From Staphylococcus durrellii (lineage in GTDB: Bacteria > Bacillota > Bacilli > Staphylococcales > Staphylococcaceae): 64,000 bases of DNA. Made by a program: the position numbers and the translations under genes. Under the pieces are notes generated by a model. It saw only the letters and a program-made list of their open reading frames with translations, searched no databases and was not told where the DNA came from. Location of the stretch: NCBI RefSeq assembly GCF_015594545.1, contig NZ_JADIIO010000001.1, positions 620,001 through 684,000 of the forward strand. Reading direction: 5' to 3'. This document shows, piece by piece, positions 36,735-46,579 of this stretch (positions within the stretch are counted from its first letter, which is position 1; each line of letters begins with the position of its first letter).

Positions 36735-37343
36735 ATGCTTACCATTAAACTAAAACATCAACTAAAAGATACTCCGATAACGATTGATATTAATGATCAA
36801 GAACCTAAAATATATGCTTTAAGAGGCCCGTCTGGCATAGGTAAAACAACTGTATTAAATATGATTGCAGGCTTAAGAAAACCTAACGAAGCATTTATTA
36901 AAGTGAATGATAATGTGTTAACAGATACTGAAGCTAATTTGAATGTCAAAATTCAGCAACGTAATATAGGTTATTTATTTCAAGATTATCAATTATTTCC
37001 TAATATGAATGTCTTGAAGAATATAACTTTTATGACTCCATATTCACGACATATCGAAGACTTAATGTCAGAGTTGAACATAGCACATTTAGTTGAACAA
37101 TACCCATATACATTATCTGGTGGTGAGTCTCAACGTGTAGCATTAGCGCGTACATTGAGTACAAAACCAGATTTAATATTATTGGACGAACCATTTTCGA
37201 GTTTAGATGACTATACTAAAGATGAAAGCATCAAAATTGTGAAAAATGTATTTGAAGCATGGCAAATACCTATTATATTCGTGACACATTCAAATTATGA
37301 AGCAGCACGATTGGCACATGAAATCATTACATTTGGTAAATAG
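36735..37343 (+). CDS. modC: Molybdate ABC transporter ATPase ModC
   Basis: A 202-residue ABC ATPase. It has Walker A GPSGIGKTT (near residue 32), Q-loop LFQDYQLFP, signature LSGGESQRVALAR (near 127) and Walker B LILLDEPFSSLD. It lacks the C-terminal TOBE/MOP molybdate-sensing domain of E. coli ModC, which explains the short length, so feedback inhibition through that domain is not expected. It directly follows modB; the operon ends at the terminator at 37366-37398. Confidence 0.92.
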   Translation: MLTIKLKHQLKDTPITIDINDQEPKIYALRGPSGIGKTTVLNMIAGLRKPNEAFIKVNDNVLTDTEANLNVKIQQRNIGYLFQDYQLFPNMNVLKNITFMTPYSRHIEDLMSELNIAHLVEQYPYTLSGGESQRVALARTLSTKPDLILLDEPFSSLDDYTKDESIKIVKNVFEAWQIPIIFVTHSNYEAARLAHEIITFGK

Positions 37344-37365
37344 CATAAAGTATAGACAAATATAC

Positions 37366-37398
37366 CCCCTTTACTATCGCTCTAGTGAAGGGGCTTTT
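37366..37398 (+). terminator. Terminator of modABC
   Basis: CCCCTTTACTA pairs with TAGTGAAGGGG (one G-T), followed by CTTTTTG. Between here and the moeB promoter (about 320 nt) I see no gene. Confidence 0.85.
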
Positions 37399-37719
37399 TG
37401 ATGTACTACAATCCATTTTTGTGCTCTGACTCTAGTATGTAATTAATATCACCTCTTATTTTTAGTGTTTGTAAAGTCAATGAACGGCATCATGAAATAA
37501 ACGACAAAATAAATAATTAGAAATAGTGGTAGAACTTTTTTATTAATGAACTAATAGTCAAATTAAGTTTCTAAAGCGTCATTAACTTTTTATGCATATT
37601 TGACCATGATTAAATAGTTTTCACAAAGTCATTTAGATGAACGGATTAATCTTATAGTCATTCATTTCTATTTGGAAATAAAGTTAATTTAAGTAAAACT
37701 ATTAAAATATTGAAATTTA

Positions 37720-37748
37720 TTGTTACTCATAATAGTTAGATTTATAAT
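37720..37748 (+). promoter_or_regulatory. Promoter of moeB
   Basis: -35 TTGTTA (37720-37725), 17 bp, -10 TATAAT (37743-37748), 32 nt before the start codon. Confidence 0.75.
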
Positions 37749-37780
37749 GAATATAATGTATTTAAGAGAGGACAATAACA

Positions 37781-38785
37781 TTGAATAATAATCGCTATTC
37801 AAGACAAATGCTGTTCAAAGGTATAGGTGAAGAGGGACAAAAATTAATAGAAAATGCGCATGTCACGATTATAGGTATGGGAGCGTTAGGTTCACATCTT
37901 GCTGAAGGTATAGTAAGAGCGGGTATTGGTGAATTAACAATAGTAGATAGAGATTATATTGAAGAAAGTAATTTACAACGACAAACGTTGTATTCGGCTA
38001 ATGATGCGTTTGAAGCGTTACCTAAAGTTATCGCAGCAGAACAAGCATTGCACGCTATTAGAGAGGACGTAACGATTAACACATTTATTGAACAAGTTGA
38101 CTATGCTTTTTTAGAAGAACATAGTCGTAAAGTGAATTTAATTTTAGATGCTACAGATAATTTTGATACTAGAATGTTAATCAATGATTTTGCCTTTAAA
38201 CATCATATTCCTTGGATATATGGTGGCGTAGTACAAAGCACTTATGTTGAAGCGCCATTTATACCTGGGGAGACACCTTGCTTTAATTGCTTATTACCAC
38301 AACTTCCTGCAATTAACTTAACATGTGATACTGTGGGTGTTATTCAACCAGCTGTTACGATGACAACCAGCTTACAACTGAAAGATGCACTTAAAATAAT
38401 TACGGGTAATGATGTACCAGCAAAATATACTTATGGAGATATTTGGAATGGAGATCATCATGTGTTTGGTTTTAGTCGTATGTCAGATAAAGATTGTCTA
38501 ACATGTGGAGCAGAGCCAACATTCCTACATTTAAATAAGCAAGCACATGAGTATGCTTCATTATGTGGTAGAGATACGGTGCAATATCAAAACAAAAATA
38601 TTTCCCAGGAAATGTTAGTAAACTTTTTAGCAGAAAATAAAATAAATTATAAAACAAACGATTATCTTATTATGTTTCAATATGACGGATATCGCTTAGT
38701 CAACTTTCAGGATGGTAGATTTCTCATTCATAACATGACACAAGCGAGTGAAGCGGCAAAACTTATGAATAAATTATTTGGATAA
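37781..38785 (+). CDS. moeB: Molybdopterin-synthase adenylyltransferase MoeB
   Basis: A 334-residue E1-like (ThiF/MoeB) enzyme that adenylates the C-terminal glycine of MoaD. It has the nucleotide motif IIGMGALGSHLAEGIVRAG, SNLQRQTLY, DATDNFDTRMLIND, and zinc-type CxxC pairs (CFNC near 165 and CLTC near 245). The extra C-terminal stretch (about 265-334) is not a clear rhodanese domain. The start is a TTG at 37781 with AGAGAGGACAATAACA upstream; no better start is near. It begins the Moco cluster. Confidence 0.87.
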   Translation: MNNNRYSRQMLFKGIGEEGQKLIENAHVTIIGMGALGSHLAEGIVRAGIGELTIVDRDYIEESNLQRQTLYSANDAFEALPKVIAAEQALHAIREDVTINTFIEQVDYAFLEEHSRKVNLILDATDNFDTRMLINDFAFKHHIPWIYGGVVQSTYVEAPFIPGETPCFNCLLPQLPAINLTCDTVGVIQPAVTMTTSLQLKDALKIITGNDVPAKYTYGDIWNGDHHVFGFSRMSDKDCLTCGAEPTFLHLNKQAHEYASLCGRDTVQYQNKNISQEMLVNFLAENKINYKTNDYLIMFQYDGYRLVNFQDGRFLIHNMTQASEAAKLMNKLFG

Positions 38786-38800
38786 AACGGGGGAGTTTTG

Positions 38801-39301
38801 ATGCATAGTGATATTAAATTAACACGAAAAATACAAAGTGCAGTGTTGACGATTTCTGATACGAGAGATTATAAGACGGATAAAAGTGGTCAATTAATTA
38901 AGTCTTTACTTTCAGAAGAAAATGTTGAAGTAGGAGAAGAAGCTTACAAAATTGTCAAAGATGAACCACAAGCCATAAAGTCTCAAATTGAACTGTGGTT
39001 AAAGTCTGACGTTGACGTCATTATAACTACTGGAGGTACTGGTATATCACCGCGAGATATTACTATAGAAACAGTTAGACCATTATTTACGAAAGAAATA
39101 GAAGGTTTTGGTGAATTGTTTAGATATTTAAGTTATACCGAAGATGTAGGCACAAAAGCATTATTATCTAGAGCTATAGCAGGTACGGTAAATGATAAAT
39201 TAATGTTTTGTCTACCAGGTTCTTCCGGAGCAGTGAAATTAGCACTAAATAAATTAATTAAGCCTGAATTGAATCATTTAGTACACGAATTAACAAAATA
39301 A
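38801..39301 (+). CDS. moaB: Molybdopterin-binding protein MoaB
   Basis: A 166-residue cytosolic protein of the MoaB/MogA fold. [18 protein letters not shown] and [14 protein letters not shown] are the MPT-binding signatures. It adenylates molybdopterin before Mo insertion by MoeA. The ATG at 38801 follows GGGGGAG by 5 nt. It is codirectional with moeB (15-nt gap) and convergent with moaC. Confidence 0.92.
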   Translation: MHSDIKLTRKIQSAVLTISDTRDYKTDKSGQLIKSLLSEENVEVGEEAYKIVKDEPQAIKSQIELWLKSDVDVIITTGGTGISPRDITIETVRPLFTKEIEGFGELFRYLSYTEDVGTKALLSRAIAGTVNDKLMFCLPGSSGAVKLALNKLIKPELNHLVHELTK

Positions 39302-39348
39302 TTGGGCATGATGTAAACATTTTATTTAAATGATTACACTGCCCAATA
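39301..39348. terminator. Bidirectional hairpin between moaB and moaC
   Basis: ATTGGGCA and TGCCCAAT form the base of a stem that continues as TGTAAACAT/ATGATTACA with small bulges. It lies between the two converging stop codons. Confidence 0.7.
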
Positions 39349-39354
39349 TAGATA

Positions 39355-39840
39355 CTATTGTTTGCGCGTATAGTCACCTGATTTACCGCCAGTTTTCGAG
39401 GATAGGTAAGTTTCACCGATAACCATACCTTTATCTAAAGCCTTTGTCATATCGTAAATTGTTAGTGCTACAACAGAGGCGGCTGTTAATGCCTCCATTT
39501 CAACGCCAGTTTTACCTGTCGTAGAAACCGAAACTGTAATATTAAGTGTATAGTCATTGTCGTTAGTAACCCAGTCAAAACTAACATCGATGCCACTTAA
39601 AGGTAAGGGATGGCACATTGGTATGATTGTTGATGTATTCTTGGCCGCCATGACACCAGCAATCTGAGCCGTATTAAGGACGTTACCTTTTTGGTTTGTA
39701 TGTTCAACAATTTGTTGGTGAATCTCGGCATTAACGGTAATGTTAGAATGTGCTATAGCAGTACGTTTCGTATCACTTTTGTCCGAAACATCTACCATTT
39801 TTGCATTACCTTGTTCATTAATATGTGTAAATTTTGACAT
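39355..39840 (-). CDS. moaC: Cyclic pyranopterin monophosphate synthase MoaC
   Basis: A 161-residue enzyme that, with MoaA, makes cPMP from GTP. Conserved blocks are [26 protein letters not shown] and [23 protein letters not shown]. The ATG at 39840 follows AGGAGGTATATT; an apparent 34-residue extension upstream is hydrophobic intergenic read-through. It is the only Moco gene on the minus strand and is divergent from moeA, with 59 nt between the starts. Confidence 0.94.
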   Translation of the reverse strand: MSKFTHINEQGNAKMVDVSDKSDTKRTAIAHSNITVNAEIHQQIVEHTNQKGNVLNTAQIAGVMAAKNTSTIIPMCHPLPLSGIDVSFDWVTNDNDYTLNITVSVSTTGKTGVEMEALTAASVVALTIYDMTKALDKGMVIGETYLSSKTGGKSGDYTRKQ

Positions 39841-39899
39841 AATATACCTCCTAAACAATTCATAGTATAACATGGAGCAAATAAGAAAGGGGATTAGGA

Positions 39900-41159
39900 A
39901 TGACAGTAGAAAAAAGAAATCCAATCGCAGTAAAAGAAGCAATTGCGCGTGTTATGAAACAAGACATTACAATGTCTACTATAGAAGTACCTTTACAACA
40001 AAGTTTAGATTATGTGTTAGCGCAAGATATTATAGCGACTTATGATATACCGAGATTCAACAAATCACCTTACGACGGCTTTGCAATTAGAAGTGAAGAT
40101 TCAGTCAATGCAAGTGGAGAGCATCGTGTTGAATTTAATGTTATTGATCATATTGGAGCCGGGTCAGTTTCTAATAAAAAGTTAGGGACTAATGAGGCAG
40201 TTAGAATAATGACTGGTGCCAAATTACCTCAAGGCGCCGATGCTGTAGTTATGTTGGAACAAACAGTAGAAAAAGAACGTTCTTTTACTATTAGAAAACC
40301 GTTTGAATCATATGAAAATGTATCGTTAAAAGGCGAAGAGACCACTGATGGCGATATTGTTTTGAAAAAAGGACAGCATCTTAATGCAGGTGGTATTGCT
40401 GTTTTAGCTACATATGGTTATCAAAATGTCACTGTTTATAAAAAACCTAGCGTCGCGATTATAGCTACTGGTAGTGAGTTGTTGGACGTCAGTGATGAAC
40501 TTGAACCTGGTAAGATTCGTAATTCGAATGGACCAATGATTCAAGCTTTAGCTACTAAAGTCGGTCTAGAGATAGAAACATATAAAATACAACAAGATGA
40601 TTTAGAAAGCAGTATTCAAGTAGTTAAAGAAGCAAAAAGCAAACATGATATGGTGATTACTACAGGCGGAGTGTCAGTCGGAGATTTTGATTATTTACCG
40701 GCGATTTATGAAGCATTGGATGCAAAGGTATTATTTAATAAAGTTGCAATGCGCCCAGGTAGCGTAACGACTGTTGCCGTAGCAGATAATACTTATTTAT
40801 TTGGTTTATCTGGGAATCCATCTGCTTGTTTTACAGGTTTTGAATTATTCGTAAAACCTGCACTTAACAAGATGACAGGTGCTAACGCTTGTTATCCCCA
40901 AATTGTTAAAGCAACACTAATGGAAGACTTTACAAAACCTAACCCATTTAGCCGTTTTATCAGAGCGAAAGCGACCTTTACAGGTGGTGAGATGACAGCT
41001 GTACCTTCTGGTTTTAATAAATCTGGTGCAGTCGTAGCCATAGCACATAGTAATGCAATGATAATGTTACCCGGTGGTACGAGAGGCTATAAAAAAGGAC
41101 GTACGGTCGATGTGATTTTGACTGAATCATCAAGTTACGAAGAGGAATTATTATTATGA
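39900..41159 (+). CDS. moeA: Molybdopterin molybdotransferase MoeA
   Basis: A 419-residue enzyme that inserts molybdate into adenylated molybdopterin. Domain order: MoeA N-terminal (1-165, with [12 protein letters not shown]), MoCF-binding (about 175-320, [30 protein letters not shown]) and C-terminal beta domain (330-419). AAAGGGGATTAGGA precedes the ATG. Its stop overlaps the mobB start as ATGA. Any promoter must lie in the 59-nt divergent spacer or inside moaC. Confidence 0.93.
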   Translation: MTVEKRNPIAVKEAIARVMKQDITMSTIEVPLQQSLDYVLAQDIIATYDIPRFNKSPYDGFAIRSEDSVNASGEHRVEFNVIDHIGAGSVSNKKLGTNEAVRIMTGAKLPQGADAVVMLEQTVEKERSFTIRKPFESYENVSLKGEETTDGDIVLKKGQHLNAGGIAVLATYGYQNVTVYKKPSVAIIATGSELLDVSDELEPGKIRNSNGPMIQALATKVGLEIETYKIQQDDLESSIQVVKEAKSKHDMVITTGGVSVGDFDYLPAIYEALDAKVLFNKVAMRPGSVTTVAVADNTYLFGLSGNPSACFTGFELFVKPALNKMTGANACYPQIVKATLMEDFTKPNPFSRFIRAKATFTGGEMTAVPSGFNKSGAVVAIAHSNAMIMLPGGTRGYKKGRTVDVILTESSSYEEELLL

Positions 41160-41632
41160 TTTTGCAAATTGTCGGGTATAAAGATGTTGGTAAGACCACA
41201 CTGATGACGCACACTATCAAGTTGTTAAAAACTTTTGATTTATCCATTGTCACAATTAAAAACCATGGTCATGGTGGAGAAATCACTTTACAAGATAACG
41301 ATGTAGATCATATGAAACACTTCTCTGCAGGTGCCGATCAAAGTATCGTTCAAAGCAAAAATTATCGACAAACAGTTACAAGCATAGCAAAACAAAATCT
41401 TAATGAACTCATAAATGAATCTGTTACAATAGACAGTGACATCATATTAGTAGAAGGATTTAAAGAAGCGCCATACGATAAAATAATTGTGTATAATCGA
41501 CAAGAAGATTATCTTAAATTGAATGGATTATCTAATGTTCAATATCGTATCGACTTAACAGAGGGAAACGCTTACGCACAATATGAAGCATGGTTGCTTT
41601 CATTTTTACAAGTAAAAGGACTGATTATATGA
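41156..41632 (+). CDS. mobB: Molybdopterin-guanine dinucleotide biosynthesis protein MobB
   Basis: A 158-residue P-loop GTPase with Walker A GYKDVGKTT at residues 7-15 and the ILVEGFKEAPYDKIIVYN block near 100. It assists MobA in making the MGD form of the cofactor; not always essential. It overlaps moeA upstream and moaE downstream by 4 nt each, so the genes are tightly coupled. Confidence 0.92.
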   Translation: MILQIVGYKDVGKTTLMTHTIKLLKTFDLSIVTIKNHGHGGEITLQDNDVDHMKHFSAGADQSIVQSKNYRQTVTSIAKQNLNELINESVTIDSDIILVEGFKEAPYDKIIVYNRQEDYLKLNGLSNVQYRIDLTEGNAYAQYEAWLLSFLQVKGLII

Positions 41633-42075
41633 AGCAGTTTGAAGTAACGAACTTGCCAATTCAAACTGAACAGTACAGAGAATTTGTAGTTGATGCTACC
41701 AAAGGGGCTGTCGTAGTATTTACCGGCCATGTAAGAGAATGGACGAAAGGTATTAAAACTGAATACTTGGAATATGAGGCATATGTCCCAATGGCAGAAA
41801 AAAAGCTTGCCCAAATTGGAGAAGAGATAGCGAAGCGTTGGCCTGAAACAATGACGGTGATTGTCCATAGAATAGGGGCATTAAACATTTCTGACATAGC
41901 GGTATTAATTGCAGTATCTTCTCCTCATAGAAAAGATGCTTATGCAGCAAATGAGTATGCCATAGAACGTATTAAAGAGATAGTACCAATTTGGAAAAAA
42001 GAAATATGGGAAGATGGCGCTGAGTGGCAAGGCCATCAATGTGGTTATCATGAAGATGCAATTGAAGGAGGCTAA
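41629..42075 (+). CDS. moaE: Molybdopterin synthase large subunit MoaE
   Basis: A 148-residue protein that joins MoaD to convert cPMP to molybdopterin. The conserved VFTGHVREWTKGIKTEYLEYEAY and VIVHRIGALNISDIAVLIAVSSPHR, plus the C-terminal VPIWKKEIWEDGAEW with catalytic lysines, are all seen. The ATG at 41629 is in the ATGA overlap with mobB and has AAAGGA 8 nt upstream; a longer N terminus is unlikely. Confidence 0.95.
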   Translation: MKQFEVTNLPIQTEQYREFVVDATKGAVVVFTGHVREWTKGIKTEYLEYEAYVPMAEKKLAQIGEEIAKRWPETMTVIVHRIGALNISDIAVLIAVSSPHRKDAYAANEYAIERIKEIVPIWKKEIWEDGAEWQGHQCGYHEDAIEGG

Positions 42076-42077
42076 GC

Positions 42078-42311
42078 ATGAAAGTCTTATATTTTGCAGA
42101 AATAAAAGACTTATTAGCAAAACAAGTCGAAGAAATACCTTTAGATAATACACTTACTGTTGAACAACTTAAATTAAATTTGTTAGAACAATATCCAGTT
42201 TTAAAAAATAAAACTTATCAAATAGCTGTAAATGAAGAATTTGTAAAAGATGATGACATCGTACAACAAAATGATACGGTTGCATTGATTCCACCAGTTA
42301 GCGGAGGTTAA
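42078..42311 (+). CDS. moaD: Molybdopterin synthase small subunit MoaD
   Basis: A 77-residue ubiquitin-fold sulfur carrier. The C terminus is PPVSGG, with the terminal Gly-Gly that is adenylated by MoeB and then thiocarboxylated. GAAGGAGGCTAAGC, inside the end of moaE, is its ribosome site. Only 2 nt separate it from moaE. Confidence 0.95.
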   Translation: MKVLYFAEIKDLLAKQVEEIPLDNTLTVEQLKLNLLEQYPVLKNKTYQIAVNEEFVKDDDIVQQNDTVALIPPVSGG

Positions 42312-42318
42312 TAAAGAC

Positions 42319-42921
42319 ATGAAAGCAATAATCCTTGCCGGTGGGCGTTCTGAAAGATTTGGCGCTCAAAAAGCATTCGCACAAATACAAGGACAATATT
42401 TTTATCAAAGAATTGTAGATGTTCTTGAAGCAACAAACATGTTTAATAAAATAATTATTAGCACTAACGAAGATTTAGCGCCTGAATTTGATTACAATGA
42501 CGTAGTCGTTGATGCACCGCATTATAAAGACAAAGGCCCTTTGGCCGGTCTTTGCACAGTTATGCAACAATACGATGATGAACTATTTTTCGTAGTATCA
42601 GTAGATACGCCAATGATTTCAAATAAAGCCATTAGCAAACTTTATCAATTTATGATTGAACATTTAATTGAAGATAAATTAGATATAGCTGGATTTATGG
42701 CAGATAATTATCCAATACCAACTATCGCATTTTACAGTCCTAAAACATTACAACATATTGAACAAGCTTTAATTTCTGATGACTATAGCTTCAAAAACGT
42801 TTATAACCATGTAGATCATGCTTGGTTAAACGTTGAAGATATTGAAGCACCAGAATATTGGTTTAAAAATATTAATTATCAACAAGATTTGGACTCTTTA
42901 GAACAAGTGTTAAATAAATAA
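42319..42921 (+). CDS. mobA: Molybdenum cofactor guanylyltransferase MobA
   Basis: A 200-residue nucleotidyltransferase that attaches GMP to Mo-molybdopterin, producing the MGD used by formate dehydrogenase and nitrate reductase. It has the N-terminal signature [17 protein letters not shown], the [14 protein letters not shown] block and [24 protein letters not shown] precedes the ATG. Together with mobB it fits the bis-MGD enzyme encoded at 10436. Confidence 0.93.
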   Translation: MKAIILAGGRSERFGAQKAFAQIQGQYFYQRIVDVLEATNMFNKIIISTNEDLAPEFDYNDVVVDAPHYKDKGPLAGLCTVMQQYDDELFFVVSVDTPMISNKAISKLYQFMIEHLIEDKLDIAGFMADNYPIPTIAFYSPKTLQHIEQALISDDYSFKNVYNHVDHAWLNVEDIEAPEYWFKNINYQQDLDSLEQVLNK

Positions 42922-42934
42922 GGAGGTCCTTTAA

Positions 42935-43957
42935 ATGGTTGAACAAATAACTGATAAATTAGGTAGACCGATAAGAGACTTAAGATTATCAGTTACCGAT
43001 CGTTGTAACTTTCGTTGTGATTATTGTATGCCGAAGGAAATATTTGGAGATGACTTCGTGTTTCTCCCAAAAGAAGAATTATTAACTTTTGATGAAATGG
43101 CACGAATTGCCGAAGTTTATACACAACTCGGTGTGAAAAAGATACGTATTACTGGTGGAGAACCGTTGTTACGTAGAGATCTATATAAGTTAATAGAGCA
43201 GTTATCACACATAGATGCTATCGAAGATATAGGTTTAACTACGAATGGTTTATTATTAAAAAAACATGGGCAAAATCTATACGATGCTGGATTAAGAAGA
43301 ATTAATGTTAGCCTTGATGCGATTGATGACAAAGTATTTCAAAATATAAATAATCGTAATATTAAAGCGAGTACGATATTGGACCAAATTGATTATGCTG
43401 TTAGTATTGGGTTCCATGTTAAAGTAAATGTGGTTATTCAAAAAGGTGTTAACGATGATCAAATTATTCCGATGATTGAATACTTTAAAAATAGAGACAT
43501 TGAAATACGTTTTATTGAATTTATGGACGTAGGTAATGATAATGGTTGGGATTTTAGTAAAGTTGTTACTAAAGATGAAATGTTAGAAACTGTAGAACAA
43601 CATTTTGATATAGTACCGGTGCCACCTCAATATTATGGTGAAGTGGCTAAATATTATCGGCATTCAGACAATGGTGCTAAATTTGGTTTAATAACGAGTG
43701 TGTCTCAATCGTTTTGTTCAACTTGTACACGTGCAAGATTATCATCAGATGGTAAATTTTATGGTTGTTTATTTAGTTCAGTCGATGGATTCAATGTAAA
43801 ATCATTTTTACGTTCAGGTGCAACCGATCTTGAACTTAAAGAACAATTTAAAGCATTATGGAACATTCGAGACGATCGCTATTCAGATGAACGTACCGAA
43901 CAAACTGTTGCTAATCGTAAACGTAAGAAAATTAATATGAACTATATTGGTGGTTAG
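42935..43957 (+). CDS. moaA: GTP 3',8-cyclase MoaA (radical SAM)
   Basis: A 340-residue radical SAM enzyme. The N-terminal cluster motif is CNFRCDYC (CxxxCxxC), and the C-terminal second cluster cysteines are in [21 protein letters not shown]. The protein ends in the conserved GG needed for catalysis (NYIGG). It makes 3',8-cH2GTP for MoaC. AAGGAGGTCCTTTAA precedes the ATG. Last gene of the Moco operon. Confidence 0.96.
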   Translation: MVEQITDKLGRPIRDLRLSVTDRCNFRCDYCMPKEIFGDDFVFLPKEELLTFDEMARIAEVYTQLGVKKIRITGGEPLLRRDLYKLIEQLSHIDAIEDIGLTTNGLLLKKHGQNLYDAGLRRINVSLDAIDDKVFQNINNRNIKASTILDQIDYAVSIGFHVKVNVVIQKGVNDDQIIPMIEYFKNRDIEIRFIEFMDVGNDNGWDFSKVVTKDEMLETVEQHFDIVPVPPQYYGEVAKYYRHSDNGAKFGLITSVSQSFCSTCTRARLSSDGKFYGCLFSSVDGFNVKSFLRSGATDLELKEQFKALWNIRDDRYSDERTEQTVANRKRKKINMNYIGG

Positions 43958-43992
43958 TTAAAAGACTAATCTTTCAATGCTATAAACTTTTT

Positions 43993-44023
43993 AATCTCAC
44001 AATAAATTATTGTGAGATTTTTA
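43993..44023 (+). terminator. Terminator of the Moco operon
   Basis: AATCTCACAATAA and TTATTGTGAGATT form a near-perfect palindrome ending in TTTT. The following gap to sarV (about 260 nt) holds only a TATAAT box near 44193. Confidence 0.9.
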
Positions 44024-44281
44024 TTTTTATATGTAAAACTAGTAAAGTAATACTTTAAAGATAATGAAAAAACACTGACTTAGAATAATTAAATGATAAA
44101 TAAGCGTTAATCTTTAATATCTTTAATTTAAAATCTAAATGAGTAATTTAAATAACAACTTAAAAGTTATAGATTTAAAGAAGGAATTGTTATATAATAT
44201 TTCAAAAGCATAAGACTATATATAAATCCATTTAAACATTAAAACAACAACTAGAATAAACATAGGAGGCTTGATCAAAAT

Positions 44282-44632
44282 ATGGAAAGTAAAGTAAAGC
44301 AATTCATCGAATCTGAAAGATCGATATGTCAATTAAAACATTGGCTTAAAACGACTCAAAGTTTATCTATGGAAGAATTTGTTGTGCTGTATAAAGTTTA
44401 TGAGGCACAAAAGATTAGTTGGAAAGTATTGAGGGATACTTTACATTTTGAAATGTTGTGGGATACAAGTAAGATTGATGTTATTATACGTAAAATTTAT
44501 AAAAAAGAACTCATTTCAAAAATTCGCTCTGATTCAGATGAAAGACAAGTATTTTATTACTTCAATGATAAACAAAGTGAGTTGCTAAGCCATATTACAG
44601 CTGCTATTGAAACTTCTCAAATGGCAAATTAA
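44282..44632 (+). CDS. sarV: SarA-family transcriptional regulator SarV
   Basis: A 116-residue winged-helix protein. [42 protein letters not shown] and [12 protein letters not shown] match S. aureus SarV almost exactly in my memory, and SarV lies just after moaA there as well. In S. aureus it controls autolysis genes and is itself repressed by SarA and MgrA. ACATAGGAGGCTTGATCAAAAT is the leader with its ribosome site. Confidence 0.93.
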   Translation: MESKVKQFIESERSICQLKHWLKTTQSLSMEEFVVLYKVYEAQKISWKVLRDTLHFEMLWDTSKIDVIIRKIYKKELISKIRSDSDERQVFYYFNDKQSELLSHITAAIETSQMAN

Positions 44633-44633
44633 T

Positions 44634-44685
44634 AAAAAGGTTAGGTATTATGAATGTATTCCATTCAAACATACCTAACCTTTTT
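44634..44685. terminator. Bidirectional terminator of sarV and the MFS gene
   Basis: AAAAAGGTTAGGTA pairs with TACCTAACCTTTTT, with an inner ATGAATG/CATTCA stem. Confidence 0.9.
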
Positions 44686-44688
44686 ATA

Positions 44689-45897
44689 TTAATATTGAGA
44701 TTTTACTTTACGGCCATGTACGAATAAGTAAATAATTGCTGTTACGAACGCAAGTATAGCCATAATGCCATACAACTGAGCAAAAGATACTGCAGACGTT
44801 ACGAAACCTAATACATATGGACCGAAACCTATACCTAAGTCTAAACCGATAAAGTAAGTAGATGTTGCGATACCATATTTTGTAGGTGGGGAAACTTTAA
44901 TAGCGATAGCTTGCATACTTGAAGAAATATTACCGTATCCGCAACCAAGCAATAAGCCTGCTATGATAAGTAACCAACCTGAATTTGTAAAACATAATGC
45001 AACGAACGTTAATATTAAGCAAATAAAAGCTGGATAAACAACTACATTTTCGTTTCTATTATCCATTAAGCGGCCTGCAACAGGTCTTGTGATTAATGAA
45101 GCGATAGCATAGAAAATAAAGAAGTAACTAGCTAATGTTACTAAATGAATTTCTTGGGCGTAAAATTGTAAAAACGTTAAAATTGAAGAGTAAGTTAAAC
45201 CAGTAATTAACATGACAACGGCAACTGGTACGGCTTCTTTTACAATATAGTTATTAATGTTAAATTTCTTTTTACTTTGAGTAACTTTTGTAGCATCTTC
45301 TTTTATAGTTTCAAATTGTAAGTTAATAAAAAAGGAGATTGCTAAACTTACTATGCCACAAATTAAACAAATGAAAAACAATAATTCTACTGGGAAAGCA
45401 TTAATTAGTAGTAAACCAAAGAACGGTCCAAATGCTGCACCTAAAACTAAACTTAGGGAGAATAAACTAATGCCTTCACTTTTACGTGATTGTGGCGTAA
45501 CATAAGCAGCTATTGTTCCAGTAGCAGTTGTTGCTACCCCAGTTGCAATACCATTAATAATACGTGTAACCATTAATACAGTTAATGAACCTTCGATAAA
45601 ATATAGTAATTGAGAAACAATTAGAAAGATTAATCCGATTAATAAAATACGTTTTGGTCCAATCTTATTAACGTATTTTCCTGTGGCAAATCTACCTATG
45701 AGTGATCCTATAATAAAAAGACCTGAAACTAATCCAGCTATACTGTCTGAAGCATGATATTCTGATTTAGTATAACTCGCGATAATTACTATTAATAAAT
45801 ACATACATAGGTAAACTAAGAAGTTAGTGATAAAGTTAATATTAAAGCTCTTCGTCCAAATAGGTGATTTTAATGAGCCTGACGTTACTTGTTGCAC
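44689..45897 (-). CDS. MFS drug/metabolite efflux transporter
   Basis: A 402-residue, 12-TM major facilitator. The loop motif GRFATGKYVNKIGPKRILLIG lies between TM2 and TM3, and ATATGTIAAYVTPQSRKSEGIS lies in TM4-5. The substrate is unknown. The start is a GTG at 45897, three bases after the marR-type stop, with GAGGAGG in the end of that gene, so the two are coupled. A local repressor upstream suggests inducible efflux. Confidence 0.85.
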   Translation of the reverse strand: MQQVTSGSLKSPIWTKSFNINFITNFLVYLCMYLLIVIIASYTKSEYHASDSIAGLVSGLFIIGSLIGRFATGKYVNKIGPKRILLIGLIFLIVSQLLYFIEGSLTVLMVTRIINGIATGVATTATGTIAAYVTPQSRKSEGISLFSLSLVLGAAFGPFFGLLLINAFPVELLFFICLICGIVSLAISFFINLQFETIKEDATKVTQSKKKFNINNYIVKEAVPVAVVMLITGLTYSSILTFLQFYAQEIHLVTLASYFFIFYAIASLITRPVAGRLMDNRNENVVVYPAFICLILTFVALCFTNSGWLLIIAGLLLGCGYGNISSSMQAIAIKVSPPTKYGIATSTYFIGLDLGIGFGPYVLGFVTSAVSFAQLYGIMAILAFVTAIIYLFVHGRKVKSQY

Positions 45898-45900
45898 TTG

Positions 45901-46335
45901 CTATTCCTCCTCTGAGTTAGATAATTGTTCGTGTAAAGCTAAAACAGTGTTTATTGTCGTATCAACATCTTTAGAAGTGATGCCCGCCCGTTTGACAATG
46001 TCTTCTTGAATACGGTCGAATTGTTTACTCATATCTTCATAAAGTTGAGTACCTGACTTTGATAGAGTTAAAATTCTTTCTCTTTTGTCGTTACCTTGTT
46101 TTATAGTTAACAATGATTTGTCTAATAATACTTTTAATATTTTACGCGTTGTGGGTTTTTCGATTGCTCTTCTTTTAGATATTTGGACTAAAGTTGTTGG
46201 TTCGTTGAGTGCAATATCTTTTAAAACAAGCCATTGAGCTGAGAATAAATCATATTCTTCGAATATTGGTTGAAATAACTTTACATAAGGTCGATACATA
46301 CCAGTTAAACTATCAAATAATTTTTTCGTATTCAT
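45901..46335 (-). CDS. MarR-family repressor of the adjacent MFS gene
   Basis: A 144-residue winged-helix protein with the MarR core: LFSAQWLVLKDIA, RRAIEKPTTRKILKVLLDKSLL and the wing NDKRERILTLSKSG. It is coupled to the MFS gene and likely represses both. A 7-3-7 palindrome just upstream is a probable operator. The ATG at 46335 follows GAGAGGTG; a GTG at 46341 falls in that site. The ligand is unknown. Confidence 0.85.
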   Translation of the reverse strand: MNTKKLFDSLTGMYRPYVKLFQPIFEEYDLFSAQWLVLKDIALNEPTTLVQISKRRAIEKPTTRKILKVLLDKSLLTIKQGNDKRERILTLSKSGTQLYEDMSKQFDRIQEDIVKRAGITSKDVDTTINTVLALHEQLSNSEEE

Positions 46336-46350
46336 AGGCACCTCTCAAAT

Positions 46351-46367
46351 AGTTAGCCTTGCTAACT
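46351..46367 (-). promoter_or_regulatory. Probable MarR operator
   Basis: The palindrome AGTTAGC-CTT-GCTAACT lies 16 nt before the regulator's start codon. GTTAG half-sites are known for MarR-type MepR of S. aureus. Confidence 0.6.
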
Positions 46368-46579
46368 TTATTTACAACATTAACCATTCTAATGCATATT
46401 TGAAAATAAATCAATAGCCAGACACAAATTTTTAATTAAATTAGTATTATGTTTTTTAGAAGGAGAAATTACTATAAATTGTAAATAAGTATGGGTGTTT
46501 TTAGGGTATTAGTAAAATACGAGTAATGAGAGAAGTCATTTGTTAATATAGAATTAAATAAAATTAAGGGGTTTTATCC

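Noticed and set aside
37400..37719. Molybdenum-cofactor riboswitch or hidden gene before moeB
   Set aside because: No matching conserved core, only AT-rich DNA with short repeats; no open frame with a ribosome site.
39841..39942. 34-residue hydrophobic extension of moaC
   Set aside because: It covers the spacer and the moeA start. The ATG at 39840 has a perfect AGGAGG, and MoaC proteins start there.
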